Below, in pieces: positions 43,480 to 51,426 of a DNA stretch of 64,000 nt. Location: NCBI GenBank assembly GCA_017464225.1, contig JAFUDW010000093.1:1-64000 (forward strand), in the 5' to 3' direction. A model generated the notes under the pieces. That model had not been told where the DNA came from and searched no databases. It saw only the letters and a list, made by a program, of their open reading frames with translations. Both the position numbers and the translations under genes were made by a program. Each line of letters starts with the position of its first letter. The first letter of the stretch is position 1. The DNA comes from Clostridia bacterium. GTDB lineage: Bacteria; Bacillota_A; Clostridia; Christensenellales; Aristaeellaceae.

Positions 43480-45534
43480 ATGTCTGATAATCTTTTTGCG
43501 CTGAACGATCAGACCATTTCGGTGGTGCGGGAACTGGGCAACCACATGCCCGGCGGTTTCTTCATTTACAGAGTGGAGGAGCCGGAGGAGCTTTTATACG
43601 CCAACCAGCCGGTATTTGATATCTACGGCTGCGATGGGCCGGAGGATTTCAAACAGCTGACCGGCTATACCTTCCGGGGCATGGTGCATCCCGACGATTA
43701 CCTCCGCATTTCCGCTTCTATCTCCGCGCAAATCGATGCAAGCGACGATCAGATGGATTACGCCGAATACCGGATCATCCGCAAGGACGGCGCCGTGCGC
43801 TGGGTGGACGATTACGGCCATTATCTGAAAACCGACGCTTACGGCGGCGTATACACCGTATTCATTTCCGATATCACCGAAAAGCGCGATCGTTTCCAAT
43901 CGGCCATCGACAAGCACAAGGCCACCATCGAAGCGCTGAACGAATCGCTGCTCAAGGTGCACGCCGAGCGTCTTACCTTCAGCCGGGTGGCCCAGGCGCT
44001 GGCCAAGGATTTTTTCAGCATCTACGTGGTAGACCCCGACACCGATTCCTTTGCGCAGTACAGCTCTACCCCCGCCTGCGACCGGCTGGGCGTTGAAAAA
44101 GAAGGCGAGGATTATTTTAACGTGACCCGCAGAAACATGGAGCGGCTGGTTTATCCGGAGGATCGGGACCGCTTCATGGCCGTGTTTTCCAAGGAACGGA
44201 TGATGGCGATCCTGGCGCGGGACGGCATCTTCACCACCAAATACAGGCTGATGGTAGACGGAAGTCCGGTCTACGTCAGCATGAAGGCCACGCTGATGGA
44301 GGACGAAAGCGGCCGCCACCTGATCGTGGGCACCAACAACATCAACGCCCAGATGACCCGCGAGCAGGAATTCCAGAAAAAGGTGAGCGAGGCCAAAAAC
44401 CGCGCCAGAAACGATTTTCTGGCCAACATGTCCCACGATATCCGCACGCCCATGAACGCTATCGTGGGCTATACCAATATCGCCAACAGCCATCTGGACG
44501 ACCCCGCCATGGTGCGGGATTCGCTGGAAAAAATTGGCTCCTCCAGCCATTTTCTGCTTTCGCTGATCAACGATATCCTGGATATGTCCAAGATCGAGAG
44601 CGGAAAGATGCAGCTGAACATCGGCGAATGCGACCTGTCTGCCATATTCCGCCGCATCGAGGATATCACATCGCTGCAGGCGCAGAACAAGCGCCTGACC
44701 ATCACCTATGAAAAGAGCAGCGTGCGGCATTTTCTGGTGCGGGCGGACGAGCTGCGCATCGAGCAGGTGCTGGTCAATATCATCAGCAACGCCATCAAAT
44801 ATACGCCTGAAGGCAAAACGGTGGATATCATCGCCCAGGAATCGCCCGCCGGCGTGCCGGGGAGGAGCCGCTATCGCTTTATCGTCCGCGATACCGGACT
44901 TGGCATCAGCAAGGATTATCTGCCTCACATTTTTGACAGCTTCACCCGGGAGCAGAAAACCACCATCAACCGGATCCAGGGCACCGGCCTGGGGCTGGCG
45001 ATCACCGCGCGGGTGGTGGAACTGATGGGCGGAAAGATCAGCGTGCAGAGCGAGGTGGGCGAAGGCTCGGAGTTTACGGTGGATCTGACGCTGGAAACGC
45101 TGGACAAGGCCGCTCAAACGCCCATCGCGCCCGCCGAGGACGCGGAAAAGGATATCGCGGGAAAGCGCGTGCTGCTGGTGGAAGACAACGATATCAACGC
45201 CGAAATCGCCTCCATGATACTCGGACAGTTCGGTCTGCGGGTCGATCGCGCCGAAAACGGTCAGGCCGGGCTTGACCGGCTGCAAAATCCGGAAAGCGAG
45301 CGCTATGACGCTGTGCTCATGGATATCCAGATGCCCATCATGGACGGCTATGCCGCCACCCGAGCCATCCGCGCCCTGCCCGGCCCATACTTCCAGTCGC
45401 TTCCCATCATTGCCATGAGCGCCAATGCCTATGACGAGGACGTGCGCGACTGCCTGGCGGCGGGCATGAACGCCCACATCGCCAAGCCCTTCAATCCCGA
45501 CGACCTGATCAAACTGCTGCGTCGATACCTGTGA
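43480..45534 (+). CDS. PAS hybrid histidine kinase with one receiver
   Basis: A 684-residue kinase. The N-terminal PAS domain is a close paralogue of the preceding protein's: HMPGGFFIY, EYRIIRKDGAVRWVDDYGH and FISDITEKR are shared word for word. A second PAS-like region follows, then HisKA with His319 (NMSHDIRTPMNAIVGY), HATPase_c (GTGLGLAITAR) and a receiver with Asp615 (AVLMDIQMPIMDGY). No membrane segments. It starts 36 bp after its neighbour and is co-transcribed. Confidence 0.88.
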   Translation: MSDNLFALNDQTISVVRELGNHMPGGFFIYRVEEPEELLYANQPVFDIYGCDGPEDFKQLTGYTFRGMVHPDDYLRISASISAQIDASDDQMDYAEYRIIRKDGAVRWVDDYGHYLKTDAYGGVYTVFISDITEKRDRFQSAIDKHKATIEALNESLLKVHAERLTFSRVAQALAKDFFSIYVVDPDTDSFAQYSSTPACDRLGVEKEGEDYFNVTRRNMERLVYPEDRDRFMAVFSKERMMAILARDGIFTTKYRLMVDGSPVYVSMKATLMEDESGRHLIVGTNNINAQMTREQEFQKKVSEAKNRARNDFLANMSHDIRTPMNAIVGYTNIANSHLDDPAMVRDSLEKIGSSSHFLLSLINDILDMSKIESGKMQLNIGECDLSAIFRRIEDITSLQAQNKRLTITYEKSSVRHFLVRADELRIEQVLVNIISNAIKYTPEGKTVDIIAQESPAGVPGRSRYRFIVRDTGLGISKDYLPHIFDSFTREQKTTINRIQGTGLGLAITARVVELMGGKISVQSEVGEGSEFTVDLTLETLDKAAQTPIAPAEDAEKDIAGKRVLLVEDNDINAEIASMILGQFGLRVDRAENGQAGLDRLQNPESERYDAVLMDIQMPIMDGYAATRAIRALPGPYFQSLPIIAMSANAYDEDVRDCLAAGMNAHIAKPFNPDDLIKLLRRYL

Positions 45535-45568
45535 GGGCGACGCTGGCAACAAACACGATCTTTTCATC

Positions 45569-45592
45569 AATCGCCTCAACTGGCGATTTTTC
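45569..45592 (+). terminator. Terminator after the kinase pair
   Basis: ATCGCC (45570-45575) pairs with GGCGAT (45582-45587), followed by TTTTTC. Confidence 0.8.
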
Positions 45593-45621
45593 TTTACATC
45601 TCCCCATCGATTTGTTACAAT
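45593..45621 (+). promoter_or_regulatory. Promoter of the efflux leader and MFS gene
   Basis: TTTACA (45593-45598), 17-base spacer, TACAAT (45616-45621). It directly follows the terminator above. Transcription would start near 45628 and give a leader of about 180 bases. Confidence 0.75.
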
Positions 45622-45671
45622 GAGTCTGCCGCGCCAAATGAAAAAGGATCAGCGCGGCAGGAGGTACACGC

Positions 45672-45710
45672 ATGCTGATGACCACCGCATTGGCTCCACG
45701 CAAGGTTTGA
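45672..45710 (+). CDS. 12-residue leader peptide MLMTTALAPRKV
   Basis: A short frame with a perfect SD, AGGAGG at 45659-45664, seven bases before the ATG. It ends at TGA 45708-45710, 100 bases before the MFS start. A GCCGCGC/GCGCGGC hairpin (45628-45658) stands just before the SD. The strong SD and the hairpins downstream suggest a regulatory leader peptide, as in macrolide-inducible genes. The sequence is not one I recognise, and nothing here shows which drug would stall the ribosome. Confidence 0.6.
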   Translation: MLMTTALAPRKV

Positions 45711-45807
45711 GGATACTGCATGGAGCGATGCCCCGAAAACGGGGATGAATCCTCGGACTTTGCGATTTTGGATCCATATTTTCGTTCGATTTCAAAGGAG
45801 CAAAGTC
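45693..45807 (+). promoter_or_regulatory. Leader structures that could control MFS translation
   Basis: GCTCCA (45693-45698) inside the leader frame can pair with TGGAGC (45721-45726). CCCCG/CGGGG (45731-45735/45740-45744) forms a hairpin. GACTTTGC (45756-45763) pairs with GCAAAGTC (45800-45807), covering the end of the MFS SD (AAAGGAG, 45794-45800) and the spacer to the ATG. A stalled ribosome on the leader frame would break the first pairing and could reshape the rest. Confidence 0.55.
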
Positions 45808-45810
45808 AAA

Positions 45811-47085
45811 ATGAAAAAGAATACGCATGATCTCAAGCAATTTTACATCCTGTGGAGCACCCAGAGCCTTTCCCAGCTTGGTAGCAGCCTGACCAGCTTC
45901 TCACTGACGCTGTGGCTGTACCAGGCAAGCGGCTCGGCCCTGAAAACAGCCGCCCTATCGGTATGCTCCTATGCGCCTTACGTGCTGATGAGCATCTTTG
46001 CCGGCGCGCTGAGCGACCGATGGGACAAGAAAAAAACCATGCTGGTCTGCGACGCCGTCGCCGCCTGCTGCACAGTGATCATTTTTGCACTGCTGCGCTC
46101 CGGAAGCCTGCAGCCTTGGCATCTGTACGTGCTCAACGCCCTGGACGGGCTGATGAATACCGTTCAGAATCCGGCCAGCGAGGTAGCCGTGACCATGATC
46201 ACGCCCAAGGAACGCTATCAGCAGACGGGCGGACTGCGGGCTTTTTCCAGATCGCTGAACACCATCCTGCATCCCGTATTGGCAACGGCGTTGTATTCCT
46301 TCGCCGGGATGAACGTGGTGATCGCGGCGGACCTGATCACCTTTTTCGTCGCGTTTTTCTCGCTGCTTTTCCTGATCAAAATACCGGGCGCGCCTGCCGA
46401 TGGCGAAAAAAACGAATCAGTACTGGCCGCCGCCAGGGATGGCCTGCAGTGCCTCAGGCAGCATCGCCTGGTGCTGTGGCTGATTCTTTTCCTGGCCGGG
46501 GTGAACTTTGTGGCCTCCGCGTTTGACGCGGCGCTGCCCGCTTTTATCCTTCCCCGGGAAAACGGCGGCAGCATCGTTCTGGGCTGGATCACCACCAGCA
46601 GCGGCCTTGCCATGCTGGCCGGAAGCCTGCTGGCCACCGCTCTGCCCGCGCCTAAAAACCGCGTGCGCGTGATCGTGCTCACGATGGCCTTTTCCCTGAC
46701 AATAGAAAACCTTCTGATGCCGCTGATCAGATTTCCCGTCTTTTGGTGCCTTGCGCAGGTGATGGGATATCTGCCCGTCCCCTTGATGAACACCAACCTG
46801 GACGTGATCGTCCGCAGTTCTATTCCGGAAAATATGCAGGGCCGGGTCTACTCCTGCCGGAACACCTTGCAGTTTTTCACGATCCCCCTGGGCTTGCTGC
46901 TGGGCGGATGGATGGTAGACGGTGTATTTGAGCCCTTCATGGCCGCTCCGGCCGGCGCGCCGCTGCGCGTCCTGTTCGGTACGGGAAAGGGCGCGGGCGC
47001 CGGACTTATGATCTTTCTGCTGGGGCTGCTGGGCGGAGCAATTTGCCTGATCTTCGGCAGGATCCTGAAAGGCTACCGCGCGTGA
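45811..47085 (+). CDS. MFS transporter of the DHA3 macrolide-efflux type
   Basis: A 424-residue major facilitator with twelve helices. The N-terminal pattern LWSTQSLSQLGSSLTSFSLTLWLY and the loop GALSDRWDKKKTMLVCDAV match the Mef-type/DHA3 drug-efflux group. The start at 45811 is behind AAAGGAG; an earlier in-frame ATG at 45745 lies within the leader hairpins. The presumed role is export of a hydrophobic compound such as an antibiotic; the substrate is not visible. Translational control by the upstream leader is likely. Confidence 0.85.
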   Translation: MKKNTHDLKQFYILWSTQSLSQLGSSLTSFSLTLWLYQASGSALKTAALSVCSYAPYVLMSIFAGALSDRWDKKKTMLVCDAVAACCTVIIFALLRSGSLQPWHLYVLNALDGLMNTVQNPASEVAVTMITPKERYQQTGGLRAFSRSLNTILHPVLATALYSFAGMNVVIAADLITFFVAFFSLLFLIKIPGAPADGEKNESVLAAARDGLQCLRQHRLVLWLILFLAGVNFVASAFDAALPAFILPRENGGSIVLGWITTSSGLAMLAGSLLATALPAPKNRVRVIVLTMAFSLTIENLLMPLIRFPVFWCLAQVMGYLPVPLMNTNLDVIVRSSIPENMQGRVYSCRNTLQFFTIPLGLLLGGWMVDGVFEPFMAAPAGAPLRVLFGTGKGAGAGLMIFLLGLLGGAICLIFGRILKGYRA

Positions 47086-47113
47086 AGCGAAGCCGCAATA
47101 CTCCAACGGATCG

Positions 47114-47139
47114 CGGCGTGACTTCGGTCACGCCGTTTT
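47114..47139 (+). terminator. Terminator of the MFS gene
   Basis: CGGCGTGAC, TTCG tetraloop, GTCACGCCG (47114-47135), then TTTTC. A textbook intrinsic terminator. Confidence 0.9.
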
Positions 47140-47316
47140 CTTTGTAAAAACAAAAGCAAACGCAGATCGCCCTATCCAGAAAATTGAAAAGAGTTTCGCC
47201 TCCAACGTCTTCAGCAAGGACCTTTTTTCTGCTTTTTTCAATACGAAATACGCTTGTCCCCGCCCGAAAGCAGGGAATCCCATCAAAAAATCGAATATGC
47301 TTATCTGGGATTCAAA

Positions 47317-47345
47317 TTGCCTGTTTTATTCTTTCTCCCTACAAT
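47317..47345 (+). promoter_or_regulatory. Promoter of the symporter/UxaA operon
   Basis: TTGCCT (47317-47322), 17-base spacer, TACAAT (47340-47345). Confidence 0.65.
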
Positions 47346-47413
47346 AATGGTATCAATCAAATCAACAGACGGCCCGAAACGCCGCCTGACCGCAGCAAAG
47401 GGAGGAAGAAAAA

Positions 47414-48667
47414 GTGAAACGACTGAAAAAAGTGGGGCTGTTCACCTGGATACTGATCGGCTTCATCGCCGGCATCGTACTGGGCATCGCAGCTCCGGAA
47501 GCCGGCAAGGAACTCAAATTTCTGGGCACCATCCTGACCAACCTGCTGAACATGGTGGTTGTACCGCTGGTCATGAGCCTGCTGATCACCGCCGCGGCCG
47601 ACGTGGGCGATATGAAAAAGCTGGGCAAGCGCGCTGGGCGCACTTTCCTGATCTTCATGGTCACCACCGCCATCGCCATATTGATCGGTCTGGTGGTCGC
47701 CAACGTACTGGCCGTGGGCAAGGGCATCACCATCAGCCTGGAGGGCCTGTCCGCCGACAGCTCCAAGAAAATGAACATCCTGGACACCCTGCTTGGCATC
47801 ATTCCCACCAACATCTTCTCCTCCATGAGCAGCGCCAATCTGCTGCAGTGCATCTTCTTCGCCCTGCTGTTTGGCTTTGCGCTGACGCTGATCCCCGAGG
47901 ATAAAGGCCGCAGCACCGTGCAGAAGTTCTTCTCCGGCGTGGCGGAAGTGATGAAGAAGATCACCAACATCGTGCTGTGGTTCTCCCCCATCGGCGTGTT
48001 CGGCCTGATGGCCTGGGTGGTTGGCACCTACGGTCTGGCCATCCTGGGACCCTATGCCAAGGCCATTGCCGCCGTTTACCTGGGCTGCATCCTGCACGCA
48101 CTGTTCACCCAGGCGGGTCTGATGATCGGCGGCATCTGCCACCGCAATCCCATCCGCTTTGTGAAGGAATACCTGCAAACCATCCTGTTCGCCGTTGCTA
48201 CCTGCTCCAGCGTAGCCACCATTCCCCTGAACCTGAAAACCGCCAAGCGCATGGGCGCTGCTGACGATGTGGCCGATTTTGTGATCCCCTTCGGCGCTGT
48301 CATCAATATGGATGGCACCGCCATTTATGAAGCAGTGGCCGCCATCTTCGCCGCCCAGGTATTCGGCATTGATCTGAGTCTCACCCAGCAGATCATGATC
48401 ATGCTGTCCGCTGTGCTTGCCTCCATCGGCACCGCCGGCGTGCCCGGCTCCGGCCTGATCATGCTGACGGTGGTGCTGAACGCCGCCGGCCTGCCGCTGG
48501 AAGCCGTGGGCCTGCTGGCGGGCGTGGATCGCTTCCTGAACATGGGCCGCATGATCCCCAACATCTTCGGCGATGGCGCCACCTCCTTGGTTGTGTCCAA
48601 GCTGGAAGGCAAGCTGGGGCCCATGATGACCGAAGAAGAATATAACCAAACCCACGAAGCTGCCTGA
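47414..48667 (+). CDS. Dicarboxylate/amino acid:cation symporter (DAACS)
   Basis: A 417-residue transporter of the GltP/DctA/SstT type with eight helices and two hairpins. The serine-rich hairpin ATCSSVATIPLNL, the NMDGTAIYE motif and ASIGTAGVPGSG are the family ligand and cation sites. It should import a dicarboxylate or acidic amino acid with sodium or protons. GGGAGG precedes the ATG. The next gene, 16 bp on, is a sugar-acid dehydratase-type enzyme, so a hydroxylated acid is plausible. Confidence 0.9.
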   Translation: MKRLKKVGLFTWILIGFIAGIVLGIAAPEAGKELKFLGTILTNLLNMVVVPLVMSLLITAAADVGDMKKLGKRAGRTFLIFMVTTAIAILIGLVVANVLAVGKGITISLEGLSADSSKKMNILDTLLGIIPTNIFSSMSSANLLQCIFFALLFGFALTLIPEDKGRSTVQKFFSGVAEVMKKITNIVLWFSPIGVFGLMAWVVGTYGLAILGPYAKAIAAVYLGCILHALFTQAGLMIGGICHRNPIRFVKEYLQTILFAVATCSSVATIPLNLKTAKRMGAADDVADFVIPFGAVINMDGTAIYEAVAAIFAAQVFGIDLSLTQQIMIMLSAVLASIGTAGVPGSGLIMLTVVLNAAGLPLEAVGLLAGVDRFLNMGRMIPNIFGDGATSLVVSKLEGKLGPMMTEEEYNQTHEAA

Positions 48668-48683
48668 ATAAAAGGAGAACGCC

Positions 48684-50195
48684 ATGAACATCAACGCATT
48701 GATGATGGATGTCACCGATAACGTTGTCACCTGTATGACCGAGATCGCCGCGGGCGAAACCGTATGCTATCGCAAGGGCAAGGAGCTCTGCACGATCACG
48801 GCGAAAAACGACATTCCCTATTGCCATAAGATCGCGCTGACCGATATCCCCAAGGGCGGCCAGGTGATCAAATACGGCGAAAGTCTGGGCGAAGTCTCCG
48901 AGGATATCACCGCGGGCCAGTGGGTGGCGGATCACAACCTGTTCAGCGTGCCCCGGGATTATGACAGCGAGCTGGCGGGCGAGGATTTCGTCATGTGCGC
49001 CAAGCAGTCCGAGGGCGCGCCGGACTTGAAGGGCTTCAAGTTCTGGGGCTATCGCCGGGCGGAAGGCCGCCCCGGCATCCGCAACCATGTGCTGATCCTG
49101 CCCACCTGCGCCTGCGGCAGCGAGAGCAGCCGCATCGTGGCCAGCCAGGTACGGGGCGCGGTGAACATCGTGTTCAACACCGGCTGCTCCGACGTGGCGG
49201 CCAACACCGAAATGAGCCAGAAGGTGCTCACCGGCTTCGCCTGCAATCCCAACGTGTATGGCGTGGTGATCATCGGCCTGGGCTGTGAGACCGTGCCGCA
49301 CATGAAGCTGAAGGAAAAGATCCAGAAGATGACCTCCAAGCCCGTGGTTTCCTTTGGCATCCAGGACGAGGGCGGCACGCTGAAAACCATTGAAAAGGCC
49401 GTCCGCGCCGCCCGGGATATGGCGGCGGAAGCAGCCATGCAGCAGAAGGAGCTGTTTGACGTGTCCGAGTTCTTCCTGGGCATCGAGTGCGGCGGCTCCG
49501 ACGCCACCTCCGGCATCGCCAGCAATCCCGCCGTAGGCGAGCTCAGCGATATCCTGGTGGATATGGGCGCTACCGTGATGATGAGCGAATCCATTGAATG
49601 GATCGGCGGGGAACATGTGCTGGCCAAGCGGGCCGAAAACCGCAAGATCCAGCATCAGATCATCGAAGTCTGCCGGACATATGAGCAGCATCTGACCGCA
49701 GCCGGACAGGATTGCCGCGCCGGTCAGCCTACGCCGGGCAACAAGGCGGGCGGCCTATCCACCCTGGATGAAAAGTCCCTGGGCTGCATCCGAAAGGGCG
49801 GAACCAGGCCCATCGTGGAGGTGCTGGAACAGGCCAAACGGCCCACGAAGCGCGGAGCCGTCGTGATGGATACCGCCGGATACGATATCTCCTCCGTTAC
49901 CTCCATGGTGGCCGCGGGATGCCAGGCGGTGATCTTCACCACCGGGCGCGGCACGCCCACCGGCAACGCCATTGTGCCCGTCCTCAAGGTCACGGCCAAC
50001 GGCCGCACCTATCGGAAGATGGAGGACAACATGGACGCTGATCTGAGCGCCATCGTGCGGGGAGAGAAAACCTATCAGCAGATGGGACGGGAGATGGTAA
50101 AGAACATGGAGGATATCTGCAACGGCAAAATGACCAAAGCCGAGGCCTTCGGCTTCTCCGACGTGGCCGTGGATCATGTTTGCAGGTACGTTTAA
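48684..50195 (+). CDS. UxaA-family sugar-acid dehydratase
   Basis: A 503-residue protein of the altronate/galactarate dehydratase family. A small N-terminal SAF domain (about 1-95) is followed by the large UxaA domain, with GYRRAEGRPGIRNHVLILPTCAC, FNTGCSDVAANTE and FLGIECGGSDATSGIASNPAVG as conserved blocks. Fe-dependent beta-elimination of water (or a related leaving group) from a hydroxy acid is the family reaction. The true substrate (altronate, galactarate, sulfolactate or another) cannot be told. It is co-transcribed with the symporter. Confidence 0.85.
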   Translation: MNINALMMDVTDNVVTCMTEIAAGETVCYRKGKELCTITAKNDIPYCHKIALTDIPKGGQVIKYGESLGEVSEDITAGQWVADHNLFSVPRDYDSELAGEDFVMCAKQSEGAPDLKGFKFWGYRRAEGRPGIRNHVLILPTCACGSESSRIVASQVRGAVNIVFNTGCSDVAANTEMSQKVLTGFACNPNVYGVVIIGLGCETVPHMKLKEKIQKMTSKPVVSFGIQDEGGTLKTIEKAVRAARDMAAEAAMQQKELFDVSEFFLGIECGGSDATSGIASNPAVGELSDILVDMGATVMMSESIEWIGGEHVLAKRAENRKIQHQIIEVCRTYEQHLTAAGQDCRAGQPTPGNKAGGLSTLDEKSLGCIRKGGTRPIVEVLEQAKRPTKRGAVVMDTAGYDISSVTSMVAAGCQAVIFTTGRGTPTGNAIVPVLKVTANGRTYRKMEDNMDADLSAIVRGEKTYQQMGREMVKNMEDICNGKMTKAEAFGFSDVAVDHVCRYV

Positions 50196-50214
50196 AAGAG
50201 CGCGTATGATTCAG

Positions 50215-50257
50215 GGGATGCCGCCCGTTGAACGGCATCCCCGCTTCGTGTTTTTGG
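50215..50257 (+). terminator. Terminator after the UxaA-family gene
   Basis: GGGGATGCCG (50215-50224) pairs with CGGCATCCCC (50234-50243), followed 8 bases later by TTTTT. Confidence 0.7.
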
Positions 50258-50279
50258 CAGGTGAATATGGAGGAGATTG

Positions 50280-51218
50280 ATGATGAAAGACATGGATATG
50301 GTCTATGCGATCTATCAATACGGTTCATTTTCCAAGGCTGCGGATGAGCTGTATGTCGGCCAATCGTCGCTGAGCATGGCCATCCAGCGGATCGAGAACG
50401 AGCTGGGCATGCCGCTCTTCGACCGCAAGCATCACCCGATTCAGCTGACCGAGGCGGGAAAGGCGTATATCCGATTCTATCGGAAGGTAAAGCCGGAAGA
50501 GGAGAACATGCTGTCCCTCATCCGCGATCTGTCCGAGCTGAAAGCAGGCGCGTTTGCCCTGGGCGGCACCCATTATTTGCTGTCCTATATCATGCAGGAC
50601 AGCATTTGCCGTTTCGCGCAGCAGTATCCTCAGGTGGAGCTGCGCATCGTGGAGGCGCAGTCCAGTCGCTTCAAGGACTTATTGGCTGATTGCAAAATCG
50701 ATCTGTGCCTGATGTGCTATGTGGACGACCCCGGCCTGCAATCCATCGGCCACGCCTTCTATGACGAGCTTTTTCTCGCTGTGCCGAAGCGCTTCGGGGA
50801 GGAGCTGCGCCTTCCGGACAATTACCTGACGCCCGAAGAAATCAGCTCGGGAGGCTTCGCTGCATACGATCACTATTTTGAAACCGCGTTTATGGAAAAG
50901 CTGCCCTTCCTGCAGCTTTCGCCAGGCAACAATCTGTTCTCCCGCAGCGAAATGATCTTCCAACAGATCGAACGCCGCCCGGCAAAAATATGGAGCGTGC
51001 AGCAGTTTGTCACAGCCTATAATCTGGCCGACGCAGGGCTTGGCTGCACGCTGACAAGCGCGCATATGATCCAAGGGATGAAAAAGGAAAATCTGGTGTA
51101 TTATACCCTGCCGTCCTCCCTGATGAAGCGGGATTTTCACTTTGTGACCCGGAAGGACGCCTACATTTCCAAAGCGATCCGATCCTTTTGCGCCATATTT
51201 TCTGAAAACAAAAACTAA
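50280..51218 (+). CDS. LysR-family transcriptional regulator
   Basis: A 312-residue LysR protein. The HTH is at about 14-36 (GSFSKAADELYVGQSSLSMAIQRIEN) and the effector domain starts near residue 90 (GAFALGGTHYL). The SD TGGAGGAG precedes the ATG at 50280. It follows the symporter/UxaA operon on the same strand and is the obvious candidate to regulate it, though LysR genes more often lie divergent to their targets. Confidence 0.88.
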   Translation: MMKDMDMVYAIYQYGSFSKAADELYVGQSSLSMAIQRIENELGMPLFDRKHHPIQLTEAGKAYIRFYRKVKPEEENMLSLIRDLSELKAGAFALGGTHYLLSYIMQDSICRFAQQYPQVELRIVEAQSSRFKDLLADCKIDLCLMCYVDDPGLQSIGHAFYDELFLAVPKRFGEELRLPDNYLTPEEISSGGFAAYDHYFETAFMEKLPFLQLSPGNNLFSRSEMIFQQIERRPAKIWSVQQFVTAYNLADAGLGCTLTSAHMIQGMKKENLVYYTLPSSLMKRDFHFVTRKDAYISKAIRSFCAIFSENKN

Positions 51219-51320
51219 TGTCCTTTCCTCCCCAAACAGAGAATGAAGCGGAGATACGATAAGGGCCTCCGCGTCCAGGGCCTTCCGGCCCGCTTACGAT
51301 GATATAAGCATCTGTATAAA

Positions 51321-51367
51321 GCACCGGCCGATGGCATCACCGTTTTGATCATGCCATCGGCCGGTGC
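51321..51367. terminator. Strong bidirectional terminator between lysR-type gene and leuS
   Basis: A 17-bp stem, GCACCGGCCGATGGCAT (51321-51337) with ATGCCATCGGCCGGTGC (51351-51367). GTTGTTTT follows on the plus strand and TTTATAC on the minus. It separates two converging genes. Confidence 0.85.
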
Positions 51368-51426
51368 GTTGTTTTCCACATCGCCGGCTGCGTCCGTATG
51401 CTGGGAGCCGACGGTTTTCGCGCTGA

